Shown here: piece after piece, positions 51,000 through 63,747 of the stretch
How positions within the stretch are numbered: position 1 is the stretch's first letter
Layout: each line of letters starts with the position of its first letter
Source: Gyrodactylus bullatarudis
Taxonomy: Eukaryota > Platyhelminthes > Monogenea > Gyrodactylidea > Gyrodactylidae
DNA: 64,000 nt
NCBI GenBank assembly: GCA_012064415.1
Contig: SSNU01000012.1
Location: 118,748 to 182,747 of the forward strand
Direction of reading: 5' to 3'
Translations under genes and position numbers: made by a program
The notes under the pieces: generated by a model
What the model saw: only the letters and a program-made list of their open reading frames with translations
Told to the model about the DNA's origin: nothing
Databases searched by the model: none

Positions 51000-51796
51000 G
51001 AAAATATTGCTTTATCTGCTTCTACAAAAATTAAATCAAACTGCTCTCTTGTGAATTGTGGAACAAAATCATTTAATACTGCTCATGCCCCAAAGTCTTT
51101 TTATTTCAAAATTATCCGCTGAATTATTATTACAAGATTTTCCCGACCACAATATGTTTTTTTTCATCCCACTTTATTTGATAATGATGATCCGGTTTAT
51201 AATTTATAATAACTATTATTAATCAAGCCTCATAAACTAGAAATTGCTTCTTGCATTGTATTTCTTCCTCAAAAACAACTTAAAACACATATTAACGCAA
51301 AACACCTCATAGGCTCATTTTGTCCAATGTATTTCTCTCCCTACTTGAAAAGTATGATATGACATTTTTTTTTATTCAATAATTTTGATACATAATTATG
51401 AAGTTAGGAAATGGGGCAAAATTCGTGAAAGCACTTCTTTTGTAATATCTTATCTTAAGTTTTACTATTAATATTAACAATATGTGTTGTAAGCTAAACC
51501 TCAATCTTAAAATATTTCCCTTTTTCTTATTTACTCTGAAGTAAATTACATTTATAACTTGATAGAAAGTTTCTTTTTGTAATTTTGAACTCTTTGAAAT
51601 CCTAAAATATCTGCTACACATCAATATATATCCTCTGTACATTTGAATTCTTTTTATGGAAAAAGTTTTGTACAGATACAACAATGACAGGTTGTAAGAG
51701 GATTCTGTCAATCTATAATTCATGTTTGTGTGTGTTTGACGTTACTTGGACAAGAAAAAATGAGTAATATATATACCTCAAGTGATGATAGTGCAC

Positions 51797-51820
51797 AATA
51801 AAAAGTAAATTTTTAATAAA
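51797..51820 (+). terminator. Poly(A) signals of eEF2K
   Basis: Two AATAAA hexamers, at 51797-51802 and 51815-51820, about 800 bp after the stop codon. No earlier canonical AATAAA is seen on the + strand after the stop; an ATTAAA variant occurs near 51030. Confidence 0.45.
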
Positions 51821-54800
51821 TCAGTTTTAATTTCATTTTCTCTTTCATCGAAATTGTACATCAGAAAGATTTAGAAACTCTCAAGCTAATCTTTTGCATT
51901 TATGCATTGTAAATTATCCTATTCCGTTGTTTTATTTAAATTCTTTTCGGTTTTCATTAAATCATGAATTCAACCAACTTCTTTCAATTAAAAATTGCCG
52001 AAAAGTAATTTTCTCCTGTCTACCATGATTTGTGGGATAGACTTTTTTATCGTTCAGTATTACCATTTTAATGATCTGGGTTTTAAATGAGAATTATTTG
52101 CAATTTTATTCGACAAAACTTTCAAGTGTTCCTCTGTATCAAGTTAACATTGTGCAAAGATGAAAGAATTACTCTTTGTGCGTTTAAAGATGCAAATTTC
52201 AATTAGTTTTACTTGTAGAATTTATATCCTCACAAATCGAAATAAAACACCTAAAAATAACTATATTCATCTGATTGATTCATCAATTTTGAGTAAATGT
52301 AAAGGCTATAGAGTCATTTCAGGATGCATTCGTTTTCTCTAACATCACTCGATTCATCAGGTATGTCCCATGTTTTTTTCAATAGATTTTGACGAAAGAA
52401 TGTTGATCTATCTTTTTACAAATTAACACAATTAGTTATTCTAAGATAAAAGCCAAAAGTTGCTTTCTTCCACGAAAATTATTAATCAGTTACATCCTGA
52501 CATCCAGTCTCGCATATTAATGATTGATTTGCTTAGTTTTTTTTTCTAAAAGTTTCATCAAACCAGATAGCCGTGGGTCTATCCAACAAGTAAGAAATAT
52601 ATATCCTTTTTTTAATCAAAATTCAACCTCATTGTGTAACAAGAGAAATTTTTTGTTTCATTGTAGTCTTGAATCTTAATCAAGGGAACTAAATGAGTGT
52701 TCTACCAGAGAAGACTTTTCTCAAAAACCATTCAAGGCTGTATTTTTGATAATATCAGCAGCACTGAGGTGTCCATCGTGGGCTCTTTAATAAATTCTTT
52801 TTCCTACAATCCAGAAAATAAATAATTATTAAAGAAATAAACTTGAACTAATGTGCACATTTATAAACATTTGCAAGCAAGTTTAATGTATGACGCATTC
52901 TCTTTACTACCTGTTTGACTCTTCGACCTCACACTCCTCTCTCACGTAATACGTACTTGGTAGTAGGATGTGAGCGATGCTTACTAAAAGAGGGTGAGAA
53001 TGATATACTTAGCTTTGTATAAAATCATAAAAAAGTAAATAATTTTTATGATTCTTCTCCATCTGTATGCAACAAAGTGGTTGGTTTTCAACACCCCATC
53101 TACACAGAACAAGTGATAACAAAGTAGTGTATTCTGCTAAAATTTTATTACATTTTATACTTTTGATAAAAATTATACACAGTAATACTCATAAGAGTAG
53201 AGGGCAACTGAGTTTTACATTGGTCAGTCACATGTAATACTAATACTAATAATACTTATTTTGGAGCTTTCCTCTCATTCTGTACATCCACTTGTTATTC
53301 ACTAATAATAATATTCCTGAGAATACTTAATAGTAGAGGGTATTATTATTACAAGAGGTAGTTTATCAGACATCTCTCGGTAAAAGTGTAATAAAATCAG
53401 GCTGAGTTTTCCTCATCAAAGATGATTCACTCTTGGTTAGAGGGCCAGTTTTTTAGAGAAACAGTTTTTTTTCAAGAGCAATAAATTAAATTCATTCCAG
53501 TGTATTCTGGCGAAGAGTTATCTCATTTTGAGACAAAATTTTCACGATAAAGCCCCCTATCAACATAGTTTCTTGTCTGGTTTGTAACCCGTCTGATGGA
53601 AGTTAATCAATTTTACTTACTTTTCAGTATTCTAGTTCAGTTCATGTTGAACATTTCTCTAAACTCTAATTGGCACATTTAAGGAAGATGGATGAAATTG
53701 GAACGAGAAAACCTTTTTATTGCTATGAATTTCGTAACATCCAATTTAAATTGAAATAATCACGTGTACCAGATAGGAAAAAGGGTTTACCTCAATTACA
53801 TTTTTACAAATTTAACTTGGTATAAAAAGATATTTCAACAGGGAAAAAATCGATAAATCCTACTTTTTATTTACTGACAATAATGAATAAATTTTTCCTT
53901 CTTTTGGTACTCGCATCAATTTATCTGATAAAACTCTGTAAAAGATTCGAGCTTAGGTTTATCTTTGAGAATATTCATGCATTACATAGAATTTAGATCG
54001 TTTTGTTTTGTCTAGCAATTAGAGCTGAATTAAGATGATAGCTCGCTTATCTTGGAATTATCCAAAAGAACTCTTTAGTTTATTATTACAAAGTAGCAGT
54101 AGCTGTTCATGTTGTTAGTAGAAACATGAAAATACTGAAAAAAGGAAATTCTATGGAGCACTTGTTGTTTCATTACCCACTGCTGCATGTTAAAACGATT
54201 AAATATTTTTGTTCTAATTTTAAAACCCTACATTGCTTACATTGTATTAGGGTCAATTCTATGAGGATGCGAAAATATTTTTTTTTCTGAGATAAACTGT
54301 AAAAGTATAACTTTATTTTATCATATTTTATGATATTAACAGACAAAATGAATTGATACGTACCAAGTCTAGAGAAGATAAGATACAATCATATTTCTAC
54401 AACTCCTCTTCATGTAAATAAATACAAAAATCTCATTTGATAAAGAGTAATAATGCCCATATTAATACATGATACCGTTTTGTCTACGATTAATTTGTTT
54501 ATTGAAATCTCATGATGTTGATGATGATACCATGATTTATAAACTAAAATATATACATGGCCATCGGGAAGATGGCTTTCATTGTAACAGGAATTTTGAG
54601 TCTATTTACATCAGAATTTAATTCTCTCAATTTTAATTCCTTGTGATTATTACAAATATTCAGAGTCTTACTATTTTATAAGTATTTATTAGAGTAGGCC
54701 AAATTTTTCAGCTTTTCCCAGCCTTAATCTCATTTTGAAGATTATCAATAACTAAGCATTTTTTCCTATAAAAACATACGTTTTTGACTTTGTTCTGATA

Positions 54801-55105
54801 TACAAAATCTCAATTGAAAAAGACAATTTTTGAATACGCGCCAGGATGTTTTCAATGAATTTTACTACGAGAAAGGACAAAATTAAGATTCTTGAATAGT
54901 TTTTGCAAAATTTTGAAATACTAAAAACTGAGTCTTCTTTCACATGTTGAAGGAAATTCCTAGGAAATTAAGAGAATTTTGATGATTTTAGGGAAAATGG
55001 GATTTTTTCTGAACATGAAAATTAATTATTAATCAAGGTCAATTTCAACATCAATTTTTGATTAAGACATGGAACATTGTTCGGGGAAAATAAAATACTA
55101 CTATT
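51821..55105. other. Intergenic, one repeat copy
   Basis: AT-rich and non-coding as far as I can tell. The stretch 54755-54880 (TTTGTTCTGATATACAAAATCT ending near CAATGAATTTTACTACGA) belongs to the repeat family of the fold-back at 11.9-12.7 kb. Confidence 0.45.
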
Positions 55106-55985
55106 TATTTTAAGGGTTATTTAGGGAAATAATAGTGGTTGACAGGGGTATTTTGAAAAATGCCATGAAATTTTTCAATTTTTTTCTAAATCTCTATCTT
55201 GATGTAAGTTTGCTTAGTTTTCGAGAATTCGACACCTCAATGGCCCAAATTCGACTCAAAAACTCCTCTGTGGCTGATTACTTAGAGGAAATCGATCCTT
55301 CAAATTGGGCAGAACATGCTTTTCCTAAGTGCCGCTATGCACAAACAAATGAGCCAAACACAGATTATTTCACAAAGATTTTCGATAAGATTCTTGGGAT
55401 TGCACAGACCTTGGATGTTTTCCCATCTGTTAACGAGCAACATTTCCGTGTTGGTCAAGACCTTTCGAATAAGGTATATAGGAACGTTGACATTGGTAAC
55501 AATAAATGCTCGTGTGAATTCGGTGAGCATAACGGAATTCCGTGCGCACATATCATTGCCACTTATATTCATTTATCAAAACCTTTCGAGCATATGGTCG
55601 CGAAACATTTCAAAGTTAATGAAATGATCAAAATGTACGGCAATGAATTGATCTACTGCGACATAAATAAACTCGTGGAAACAGATTTGATAGGTAAAGA
55701 CAAGATCTCTCAGCGAGGACGGCCAAGGAAAAAGAGATTCAGATCTGAGGCAGAAAAAATTTGTGAAAAATTCGTTGAATACACTTGGATCCATTGAATT
55801 TTTTTTATGTTTTTTTCATAATCCCTTGAATTGAGAAATCTTGCCAACACGATATCAAGACAAAAACTAAGCAAACTTACATCAAGATAGAGATTTAGAA
55901 AAAAATTGAAAAATTTCATGGCATTTTTCAAAAAAATCATGGTATTTTTCAAAACTATTATTTCCCTAAATAACCCTTATTTTAA
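55106..55985 (+). mobile_element. Mutator-like (MULE) element with 9-bp target duplication
   Basis: The element proper is 55115-55976 (862 bp). It is flanked by an exact 9-bp direct repeat TTATTTTAA at 55106-55114 and 55977-55985. Terminal inverted repeats (55115-55221, 107 bp; 55863-55976, 114 bp) start GGGTTATTTAGGGAAATAAT and differ mainly by a small indel near their outer third. A 9-bp duplication and TIRs of about 100 bp are hallmarks of the Mutator superfamily. The interior encodes only the C-terminal part of a transposase, so the copy cannot move on its own. It is a deletion derivative. Confidence 0.88.
55135..55797 (+). CDS. MULE transposase C-terminal fragment with SWIM zinc finger
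   Basis: An open frame of 220 codons whose first about 27 codons lie in the left TIR, so the native protein start is absent. Recognisable parts: a MULE-type region YLEEIDPSNWAEHAFPKCRY; a SWIM zinc finger CSCEFGEHNGIPCAHI with pattern CxC...CxH; and a basic AT-hook-like RGRPRKKR near the C-terminus. The catalytic DDE residues that lie N-terminal in full MULE transposases (usually 500-800 aa) are missing. The frame is undamaged up to its stop, which suggests a recent internal deletion. It may still make a DNA-binding peptide, but transposition would need another copy. Confidence 0.8.
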   Translation: MVDRGILKNAMKFFNFFLNLYLDVSLLSFREFDTSMAQIRLKNSSVADYLEEIDPSNWAEHAFPKCRYAQTNEPNTDYFTKIFDKILGIAQTLDVFPSVNEQHFRVGQDLSNKVYRNVDIGNNKCSCEFGEHNGIPCAHIIATYIHLSKPFEHMVAKHFKVNEMIKMYGNELIYCDINKLVETDLIGKDKISQRGRPRKKRFRSEAEKICEKFVEYTWIH

Positions 55986-58900
55986 TAATTTTTCATCAAA
56001 TCATCATAAAGATGGAATTCTGGTTATTCGACAAAGTTTAATCAAAGTACTAAATAGAAGACGTTGGTTTTGCTCTTTTAACCAAAACCCTGAAATTAAA
56101 CCCTGATTTTCTTTCTTGTCCATTTTTATCTTGGGATATACAGAAGAAGACATGGAAAAAAACATGGTAAAAAGGAAAATCCCCGCAAACACTTATTAAG
56201 AATATTTTTATTGTAAATATCAAAAGAATGTATGTACCCCAGTTGGGATAATAATCAAAATTATTAAGTACCCACATTCTTCAACAAGCTATGCTATCCC
56301 TCTAAATAGAAATATAAAACTAATATTGTCTGATGTTTTTTTCATTTAGTTTTGAAAACAAAAAAACTTGGATCATAAAATTGTCCACGGATAGAAATAA
56401 ATAAAACGAGCATAGAAATAGGGAGTCTCTTTTTACTTATATGTTTATTGTCACAGGAAAAACAAGTCTTCCATCATACATTAATATTTATTCGGCTTTT
56501 TCTCGGTTAACCATTTAAGCCCCAGCGGATCATACATGTGACAGGAATCTTACTTGAGCCGTAATATTGTTTTAAAGAAACTAAAATGAATTTATAAATA
56601 AATAAATGCTCTGATTAGCCCAAAAGAACTTTTCGCATTTCATTGAATAATATTCGGTGTAGGGTCTGATGAGAACCGACGAAAATAAAGAGCTCATATT
56701 CACCCAGAATCTATTTTCGTTTTCTACCTTCAAAATGCAAGACATTAGTCAGCAAAATGATAATATATTCGCGGAAACCAGGAATCTCAAGCAAGACTAA
56801 AATGAATTTATTGACCACTTTTCTGAAAGAAGAACTAATATTCTTTCGAATCAACTGACTAAACAAGCTACAAAGATTTATTGATAAGTTATGTCAATTT
56901 AAAGATGGTAAAATATGAAAAATTTCAAGAAAATATAATTAACGTTTTTTTTGAAAATCCACTCACAGATATCAAAGAGAGAAAAAAAAGAAACTCTTAT
57001 CGAGAATACCCTTGGAATCGGGAAATGTGAATACCTTGAAGTCATCTCTTGAATTAGGAAAATTTGTCTTTCTTGTATTTTTGTTAAAATTTTGCTTTTT
57101 CAAATCAACAGTTGTATCTAATCGATTGGAAATTGGTTATGAAAAAAGTCGTGAACGTAAATCACACGGTCCCTAGAAAAATAGTTTTTTTCTCAATTGA
57201 CTTATTCTGAAATTTTTTTTGAATACCTCTCCAATGTCTTTAGATTTAAATTTTAGACGTGCCTTTTAGACGTCTCTAGGGGGCTAAGAAGAATCATGAT
57301 TTTTTTCTGTAAAGTAAGTAATAATTTTATATTGTTTTTGTTTTTTCTCCATGTTTCATAAAAAAACTATATAAAGTTTAAATAATAAGCATAATCCCAT
57401 TTTTTAAAAAGGAATTTTGAATATTTTTATTGCAAACCCTCTGTTTTGTAATAATAATACATAAACAGTTTTTTTTACTTATTTTTATTGTCAAAATAAT
57501 AAAAAAAATATCCCATGGGTGAAAATTTTCTTTACCATTTCATGTTTTATCCATCAGAACCATTCTGAGTAATCTAAGAGCATAGTTTAAGAGTGTCCAA
57601 TAATACTAACTAAGAATATTTAGAATTCCAAATAAAGCTAGTTGATATGGTGTTGAGAATTTTATATTATTAATAATATTATTAACTTTCAAATCAAGAT
57701 GCTGTAATATGACATAATTTTACCAGATAAAGAAAAAATTAGGAAATTCTAGAATTTTCAGTTCCATTTTTGAACTTGGACAAGGAAACAAAATTAGCTA
57801 AAAGAGGTCTACGGGTTACACTCAGGATCGAGTAGGAGTCGAAAGGAACAAAAAAGGAAATGATTTGTGGATATTAAATAACCAAGAATATCATTTAAGT
57901 TGAGAAATTAGTAAAAATGGTTAAAAAGCAATTCAATCACAGTTTTTCAATTAGAAGGTAACAATGTAAAAAATAAAAAAACAGACTCTCAACGCAGCTT
58001 GTTCGAAGAAAAATTCATTTAAATTCCCTGAATCGAAATTAAAAATAATCAATTATAATTAGCCTGGCTAGTAATTTCTCTCCCTAAGCCTAATAATAAT
58101 AATAACAGCACATCTGCGTGATTCCATTCAAGGCAGGAAATACATTTTCATCGTGTTGGATAAAATTTTCTTAAAGAATACCATTAATATTATCATTATT
58201 ATTTCAAGTGTCTGGTGATGTTATCAATCCAACCTGCCTCAGAGTGAAGATTTTCATCCATCATTTAATCAGTGTTGGAAATTTTGAATTCAAGCAGTAC
58301 AACCATTAAAAATAAAGTTTGTCTCAAGATAAAACCACTAATATAGATTGGAAAAAAATATTTCACAATTATTTCGACATCTTTTCTAAACATGGTTCCT
58401 TAGGGATCAACAAAAGGCTTACTCGCCTCTAGGTTATATTCTGGTCCATAGGTTAGATCTCAAGGATAAATTTGCATCATTCCTCAGATTCTTGCAAAGT
58501 TTTATGATACAAGAATGAATCACACTTATGAGTATGCCTGAAATTAATAAATCTTGTACATCTGATTCCGTTTGCTGTTGTAGAATAAAATCTAGCAAAA
58601 GACTCATTAGCATCTTTCGTTGGTTCTAGATAAGACTGATAGTTGGCAAATAGGGAGGCTTCTTCCTATCGACATATTATTCAGGATTGCAAATTTTTAT
58701 ATTTGAACAGAATTTCATTGTATAATTTATACCTAACCTCTTATTACTTTAAATTTTAGTTCGTTCAAGGTGTCAGTTTACTCACATTAGAATAGAATAC
58801 ATTTTGCACTCAACTTTTCTCTTCAGCCAATCAAATTGAGAAAGACAAAAGTGTATATATTCTATTCATCTATCCTATACAATAGAGTAGATAGATTATT

Positions 58901-59215
58901 TCCTATACAAACATATTAAATATCCAATAGAAAATAAAATATATATTCAATGAATAATAATATAAAAATTTCATGTCGAGGGAAATTCACAAGAATAGTT
59001 AGAAGAAATCCAACCAGAGGAACTTGACACACACAGGGTCAAAATTAGTCTGTGTACAGTGTACATGTTAATACTCGTTAAAATCTACATGTCCCAGTAC
59101 AATCTGATCAGTTAATCGGGAAAACAAAAAAGAAGTCCTTTTTCAATACAATCTAATTATAATCTCACTCTTGGGGGTTTTATACAACTATACAAGATTA
59201 ATCAACGACGAAATT
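55986..59215. other. Intergenic, nothing coding recognised
   Basis: AT-rich. One MITE-like terminus occurs at about 57633-57662 (TAAAGCTAGTTGATATGGTG, then TTGAGAATT). No RNA gene or exon seen before the Wnt first exon. Confidence 0.45.
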
Positions 59216-62082
59216 ATGATATTATTTGCTAGGATAATTCTCTTAATTCTGTACTATCTCGATGGATTACACTCGGTCACTTGGCTGTGAGTTCATTTTT
59301 TCCTTGATTTATATTGACGAGGTTAGATTTGATTAATGCATTCGAAAGGATATTCTTTTGCTTATAAGTAAAGTACATGATAAGAGTATTCCCTCAGAAT
59401 ATTATCCCTTCATTTAACTGATTAATGTATTCTTTCGATATCTCCTGTGAAACTCTGGAAATTGATGAGTTCACATTTGCCCCCTCTTGTGTTATAATAA
59501 TTTATCTGAATGAAAAAGTGATCAAGGGCTTTTAAACATCGATAATAAAAAGACCAAAGAGAGAAATAAGACCCTCTAATTTAACCAAAAAAATTTATCT
59601 AAAAGTCTCCAATTATATAACTGATGCTATATGGAAATTTCTAGAAATTAAAAAGTTTTAACCTTACTTAACTTGATTAAGACAAATTTTCGTTTGGCTA
59701 TTGAAACTATTAATTTTTGGTTGAGATTATGAGACTTTTTTTGAATTTGCATATCTACTTAAAAGTACATATACGAAATTAATTGTTTTTATTTTAAAAT
59801 TGATTGAGAATTATAATTTTATTGATCAGCTTCAAATTCATTATTTTAGGAACCCAACTGCTCAGTGAATCTGAAAAATTAATCAGATTTACTTTCAGTT
59901 TTTGAAGGAATAAAAATTGAATTTTCTTCTAAATTTGCATCTAATTCAGTATTAATGCTACGGCTTTTCGGATAAAAATGAAAAAAAAACTTTTGCGAAA
60001 CTTCTTGCGATTTAAAAGAGGGTGGGGTATTCACACGTAATTTATCACACCTATTATTATTTATTAACTTTAAATTTTGATGATTAAACTCAGGAATTGA
60101 AACTGAAGAAACCTGGTGAAATACGTATTTTTTAATATATAATTTATTCCTCATAATGATGAATTTATTTACGGGTTTTGCCGACTTATAAAATGCTGTA
60201 CGAATATCTCTATTTAATACAAAAGATATTTCTTTCGGCTTGAAAAATCTATTTGTTTCAGTTGATATTTTGTTTCAATATTCTTTCTTTAAAGGTCTGA
60301 AATAATAATTGCTGTGTTTACTGTAGTAATTTTGAATATTATGCCCTTAGTGGATTACAGCGATATGCTAGACACAAATCTAATGAACTCGAGCCGTTCA
60401 ATTACCATGAATGTCAATATTCTTGGTATAATTTTGGCCTGAGGAGACGACAAATGAGATTTTGTTATCACCCGTCAAATAAATATGTTATGCACGCTGT
60501 TGTCAAGTCAGCTCAAGCAGTTGCAGCCTATTGTCCACAAATATTCAAGGATTCTCGATGGAATTGCAGTAATATTCAGTATTTGCCCAATGTTTCCCCG
60601 GAATTGAAAAGAGGTTTGTGATATTATATTACTCATTTATTCCGCAATTTACCTGAATGTATTTTCAATATAATTCAGATGTTTCTGGATTAATTTCACA
60701 TGAGAAGTTATTATAATTTTTGAATAGGAACTAAAGAACAAGCAATTGTCTATGCAATGGCTAGTGGAGCTTTGTTATTCGAAATATCTCGCAGATGTGC
60801 CATGGATCGAATAGCAAATTGTCCATGTGGTAAAGATTCTTGGTCTGTATTCGAGCCGGAAGATGAAGTAAAAGCTCAGCGTGTCATGTTCAAATCTCCC
60901 CAAAACAAGTTTACAATGCATAAAAATGAACAGGTATTTGAAATAAAAAGAGAGAATAAATTAAAATTTGATAAAAATGAATATCATATAGATCTTACCC
61001 GACCCATCAGATCAGTACGTTTGGAATGGCTGTGCAGACAATGTTTACGCGGCAAGATATTTTTCCAATTCTTTTCTCGGTTATCAAAAGATGAAGAATA
61101 GTCTGATAAAAGAAAATGAAAGACTCCGACGAAGACGGAGAATTCTTGGTCAACAGCAACATCGGTCACGAATATGGCGTCGAGATATTTTAATAGAATA
61201 TAACAGCACAATGCCTAGTGAGGAAGATATTGTTAGAGCCCTCAATGGTCACAACTATGCAGTTGGTATCCAAGTAAGAATTGATTTTATGAATTAAACG
61301 AAAAGTCTATGTTCTATGCAATCTCTGAAGTTCAATATAAATTATGATTAAATGAAAGTTTTATTATGTTGAAGAGTTTAATTTTCTTTTGTCTTGGGTA
61401 AATATTGGCTTTGACGACCCAATTTTTTACAAAAAAATTCAAATTAATTAATGCAAAAATCTCAAAAATTTACCAAAAGAAAGAATAACATTAATAGATT
61501 CAGTATCTTTTTCTGATTCTAATGGTGTTCTTTAAATGAATCAAACGTTTCTAATAAAAAAGTTAGTAAATTTAGCTATTATTGGATTCAGGACCAAAGT
61601 CTGAGCAAGATATTGGACACCACATTAAAAATATCATGAAGCTTTATAAAATCCAATCTGAGGAAGAACAAATTTAAAATTTCATACATACTGCATGGAG
61701 GCTTTAAGTAAAACATGAAAAAGGAATTGAATTTGAATTTTAAATAAACAGATAATGGAGAACAATAGAAGGGTGACCTGCAAATGTCACGGGTTAAGTG
61801 GAAGTTGTACACAAAAAGTGTGTTTTCGGCAGCTCTTGCGTTTGGATGATCGCTTCTTGCAGGAAAAATTCAAACAACATTATTTAGTAAGTTTGAAAAA
61901 CATTTTATTATAATAAATTTTAGGGATAATTACAAAAGGCAGACAACTTTTCTGGAATAAGGAAGAGGCTTACAATTTTATCACAAAATGAAAATGAAAC
62001 TAATTCTTCCGATATTCAATACATGAAAGTTGTAACATGCTTGAAAGGATTCGATCAAAATCTCAAAGAAATGTTAAGATAA
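59216..62082 (+). CDS. Wnt11: Divergent Wnt11 signalling ligand (C-terminal part not in window)
   Basis: Exons: 59216-59286, 60351-60613, 60728-60933, 61016-61273, 61752-61886, 61939-62082, all in phase. Exon 1 encodes a signal peptide (MILFARIILLILYYLDGLHS) followed by VTWL, as in the WNT11 N-terminus (IKWL). Family marks: RQMRFC, RWNCSNIQYLPN, GTKEQAIVYAMASG, WNGCADNVY, and the acylation loop TCKCHGLSGSC, whose Ser is palmitoleoylated by Porcupine. MHAVVKSAQAV and the spacing of RWNCS favour Wnt11. Odd points: an Arg-rich insertion (ERLRRRRRILGQQQHR) before HNYAVG; WNG instead of WGG; and the last exon reaches a TAA at 62080-62082 without the usual C-terminal cysteine domain. A possible donor (AAAT, then GTTAAG at 62073) may lead to an exon beyond the window. 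The acceptor at 61938 is weak. The protein is secreted and would signal through Frizzled. Confidence 0.85.
59287..60350 (+). other. 1.1-kb first intron of Wnt11
   Basis: Donor GTGAGT after TGGCT at 59287; acceptor ATTATGCCCTTAG ending at 60350. An alternative acceptor, CTGTAG ending at 60326, keeps the same frame and would add eight residues. Confidence 0.55.
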
Positions 62083-63468
62083 GATAAGAGATAAGAAAAA
62101 TTTTATTGAAATTTAACACTAATTTTATCAAAAATCCAAAATAATATTATGCCTATGATTACTATAAAGGCTGGTGGTTATAAATAATTCCCCCGCTTTA
62201 ATTAGGACATGAAATTATTAAACAGTGTTTAGACTAGGTCCCTATTTTTTTAAACTTTGAAAATAAAATCGATTTCCAAACTAAACGGGAGGCGTAGATT
62301 AAAAATTTCTAGTCCTGTAAGTCTATCATTTTTTTGCAGCTTTTTGCACTTTTGGGTCTAACTAATCGTATTCGTATTTTTAATTAAGGATATGGAAAAC
62401 TAAATATATAATTCCAAAACTCAGTGAATATTTGATTCCGGGGCGAGGAGTGCGAAATATACGAACAAATGTATCATAATATACCAATTTTTATTGTAGA
62501 TTTCATTGGTCCGGTCTAAATTTTATTTCATTCACCCGTTTAGACATAAGAAATATACTAAAAATACATTGATTTTTGGGCTCGTACTGCAAGGATATTA
62601 TAAGATAATTTCGTAGAAAATTGTATCTAGTATATTTTATTTTAAATGATCTTTCATTTGAGATATTTTTCAGATCTCTTTTTAAAAAATCAGAAAATAC
62701 TGGTTGCTTGTAAGCGACAGGGTCAAATTTATGATCTGAAGTGTTGATCCAGTTCAGAAATTTTTATGAAAGAACGATATTCGTAGAAAATAGGCATATT
62801 TTAAAGAGGAATAATTATTCGATTAATTTTTCTTTGCTATATGTTTTTTGGATCCTGAAATACAGATTTCTAGTAAGGCTAAGATCAAATCAAAATAATT
62901 AACGAAATGGAGAAAAATGAGTTTTTTCCTGCTGTAGGAAGAGGGAAAAAAAGGTTCAAATCAAAAGTTTATTTTTTATAAAATAAAATTAGGATGGTAG
63001 CACCTTGAAAAGAAGTTCACGATAGACCCAGTTCTTCAAAAGATAAACATTGATCGGAGGCTTGACTTGACAGGCCTTTTAGTCTGTCTTATGCGATATT
63101 AATTCATCTTATTTCATTGCACAAAGGTTTCTTGTAGGCTTGTCATGAGTTTTACCATTTATTGTGTGAAAATTCGGTGTAGAATAATCATAAGGGCTTA
63201 GAGAAGTTAATAATAACAAAAAGTCCGTATTGAATAAGCCCATGTTATTAAATAAACAAAATATGCTTGTTGAAACTAATCTTATATTGAAAAAAAATTT
63301 TGAGTAGAATGAAATTTGGAAACAAGAATATATAACTTTCATTATAGAATATGCATTATTTATCACTCCATAATATGATTTGTTATCAATGCTATCTAAT
63401 CTCAAGTATTTGGGCGAAAATATCAATTTATAAATATAAATTTTTATTAAAATAGTAATTTCATAAAA
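62083..63468. other. No gene recognised; searched for missing Wnt exon
   Basis: AT-rich. I looked on the + strand for the cysteine-rich Wnt C-terminus (CCGRG-type motif) and did not find it. Probably an intron or 3' flank of the Wnt gene. Confidence 0.4.
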
Positions 63469-63737
63469 TTAATAATCTATTGAGCCTCCTTGTTTTTCGA
63501 TAACTTTTATGAGCCTTCGAGGCATGCTGTCTATTGTATTATTGATGACACTTATATTCATGGATTGAGTTATCTTCTCGATAACATCGATAAGGTCATC
63601 TTCTGGGTCAGCATTTCTGGCAGCAGTATGCCACATTCGCTTATAATATCCAAAAATATTTTCTATTGGATTGAGATCTGGACTATTGGTTGGCCACTTG
63701 GGTAACATTTTAAGTCCATTTCTTGTGAAATAGTAGC
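63469..63737 (-). pseudogene. Tc1/mariner transposase C-terminal remnant
   Basis: The - strand frame has YYFTRNGLKMLPKWPTNSPD and then LNPIENIFGYYKR, the block holding the last acidic residue (Glu of NPIE) of the DDE triad. It ends SMPRRLIKVIEKQGG, the standard C-terminus of Tc1-like transposases (about 340 aa when full). An in-frame TAG lies just upstream of RYYFTRNG at about 63742-63744 and the preceding catalytic domain is not visible, so only about 90 codons survive. Confidence 0.8.
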
Positions 63738-63747
63738 GGGACTAGAC

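Noticed and set aside
52160..52342. 60-codon + strand frame after eEF2K
   Set aside because: No homology or motif; AT-driven.
55300..56277. Frames on both strands over the MULE TIRs
   Set aside because: They are the inverted terminal repeats or antisense of the transposase frame read in other phases.
59879..60154. 91-codon minus-strand frame in the Wnt first intron
   Set aside because: No domain, no signal peptide, no splice or promoter support; likely chance in AT-rich DNA.
63109..63426. 105-codon minus-strand frame before the Tc1 remnant
   Set aside because: No similarity to transposase or Wnt; hydrophobic, AT-driven composition.
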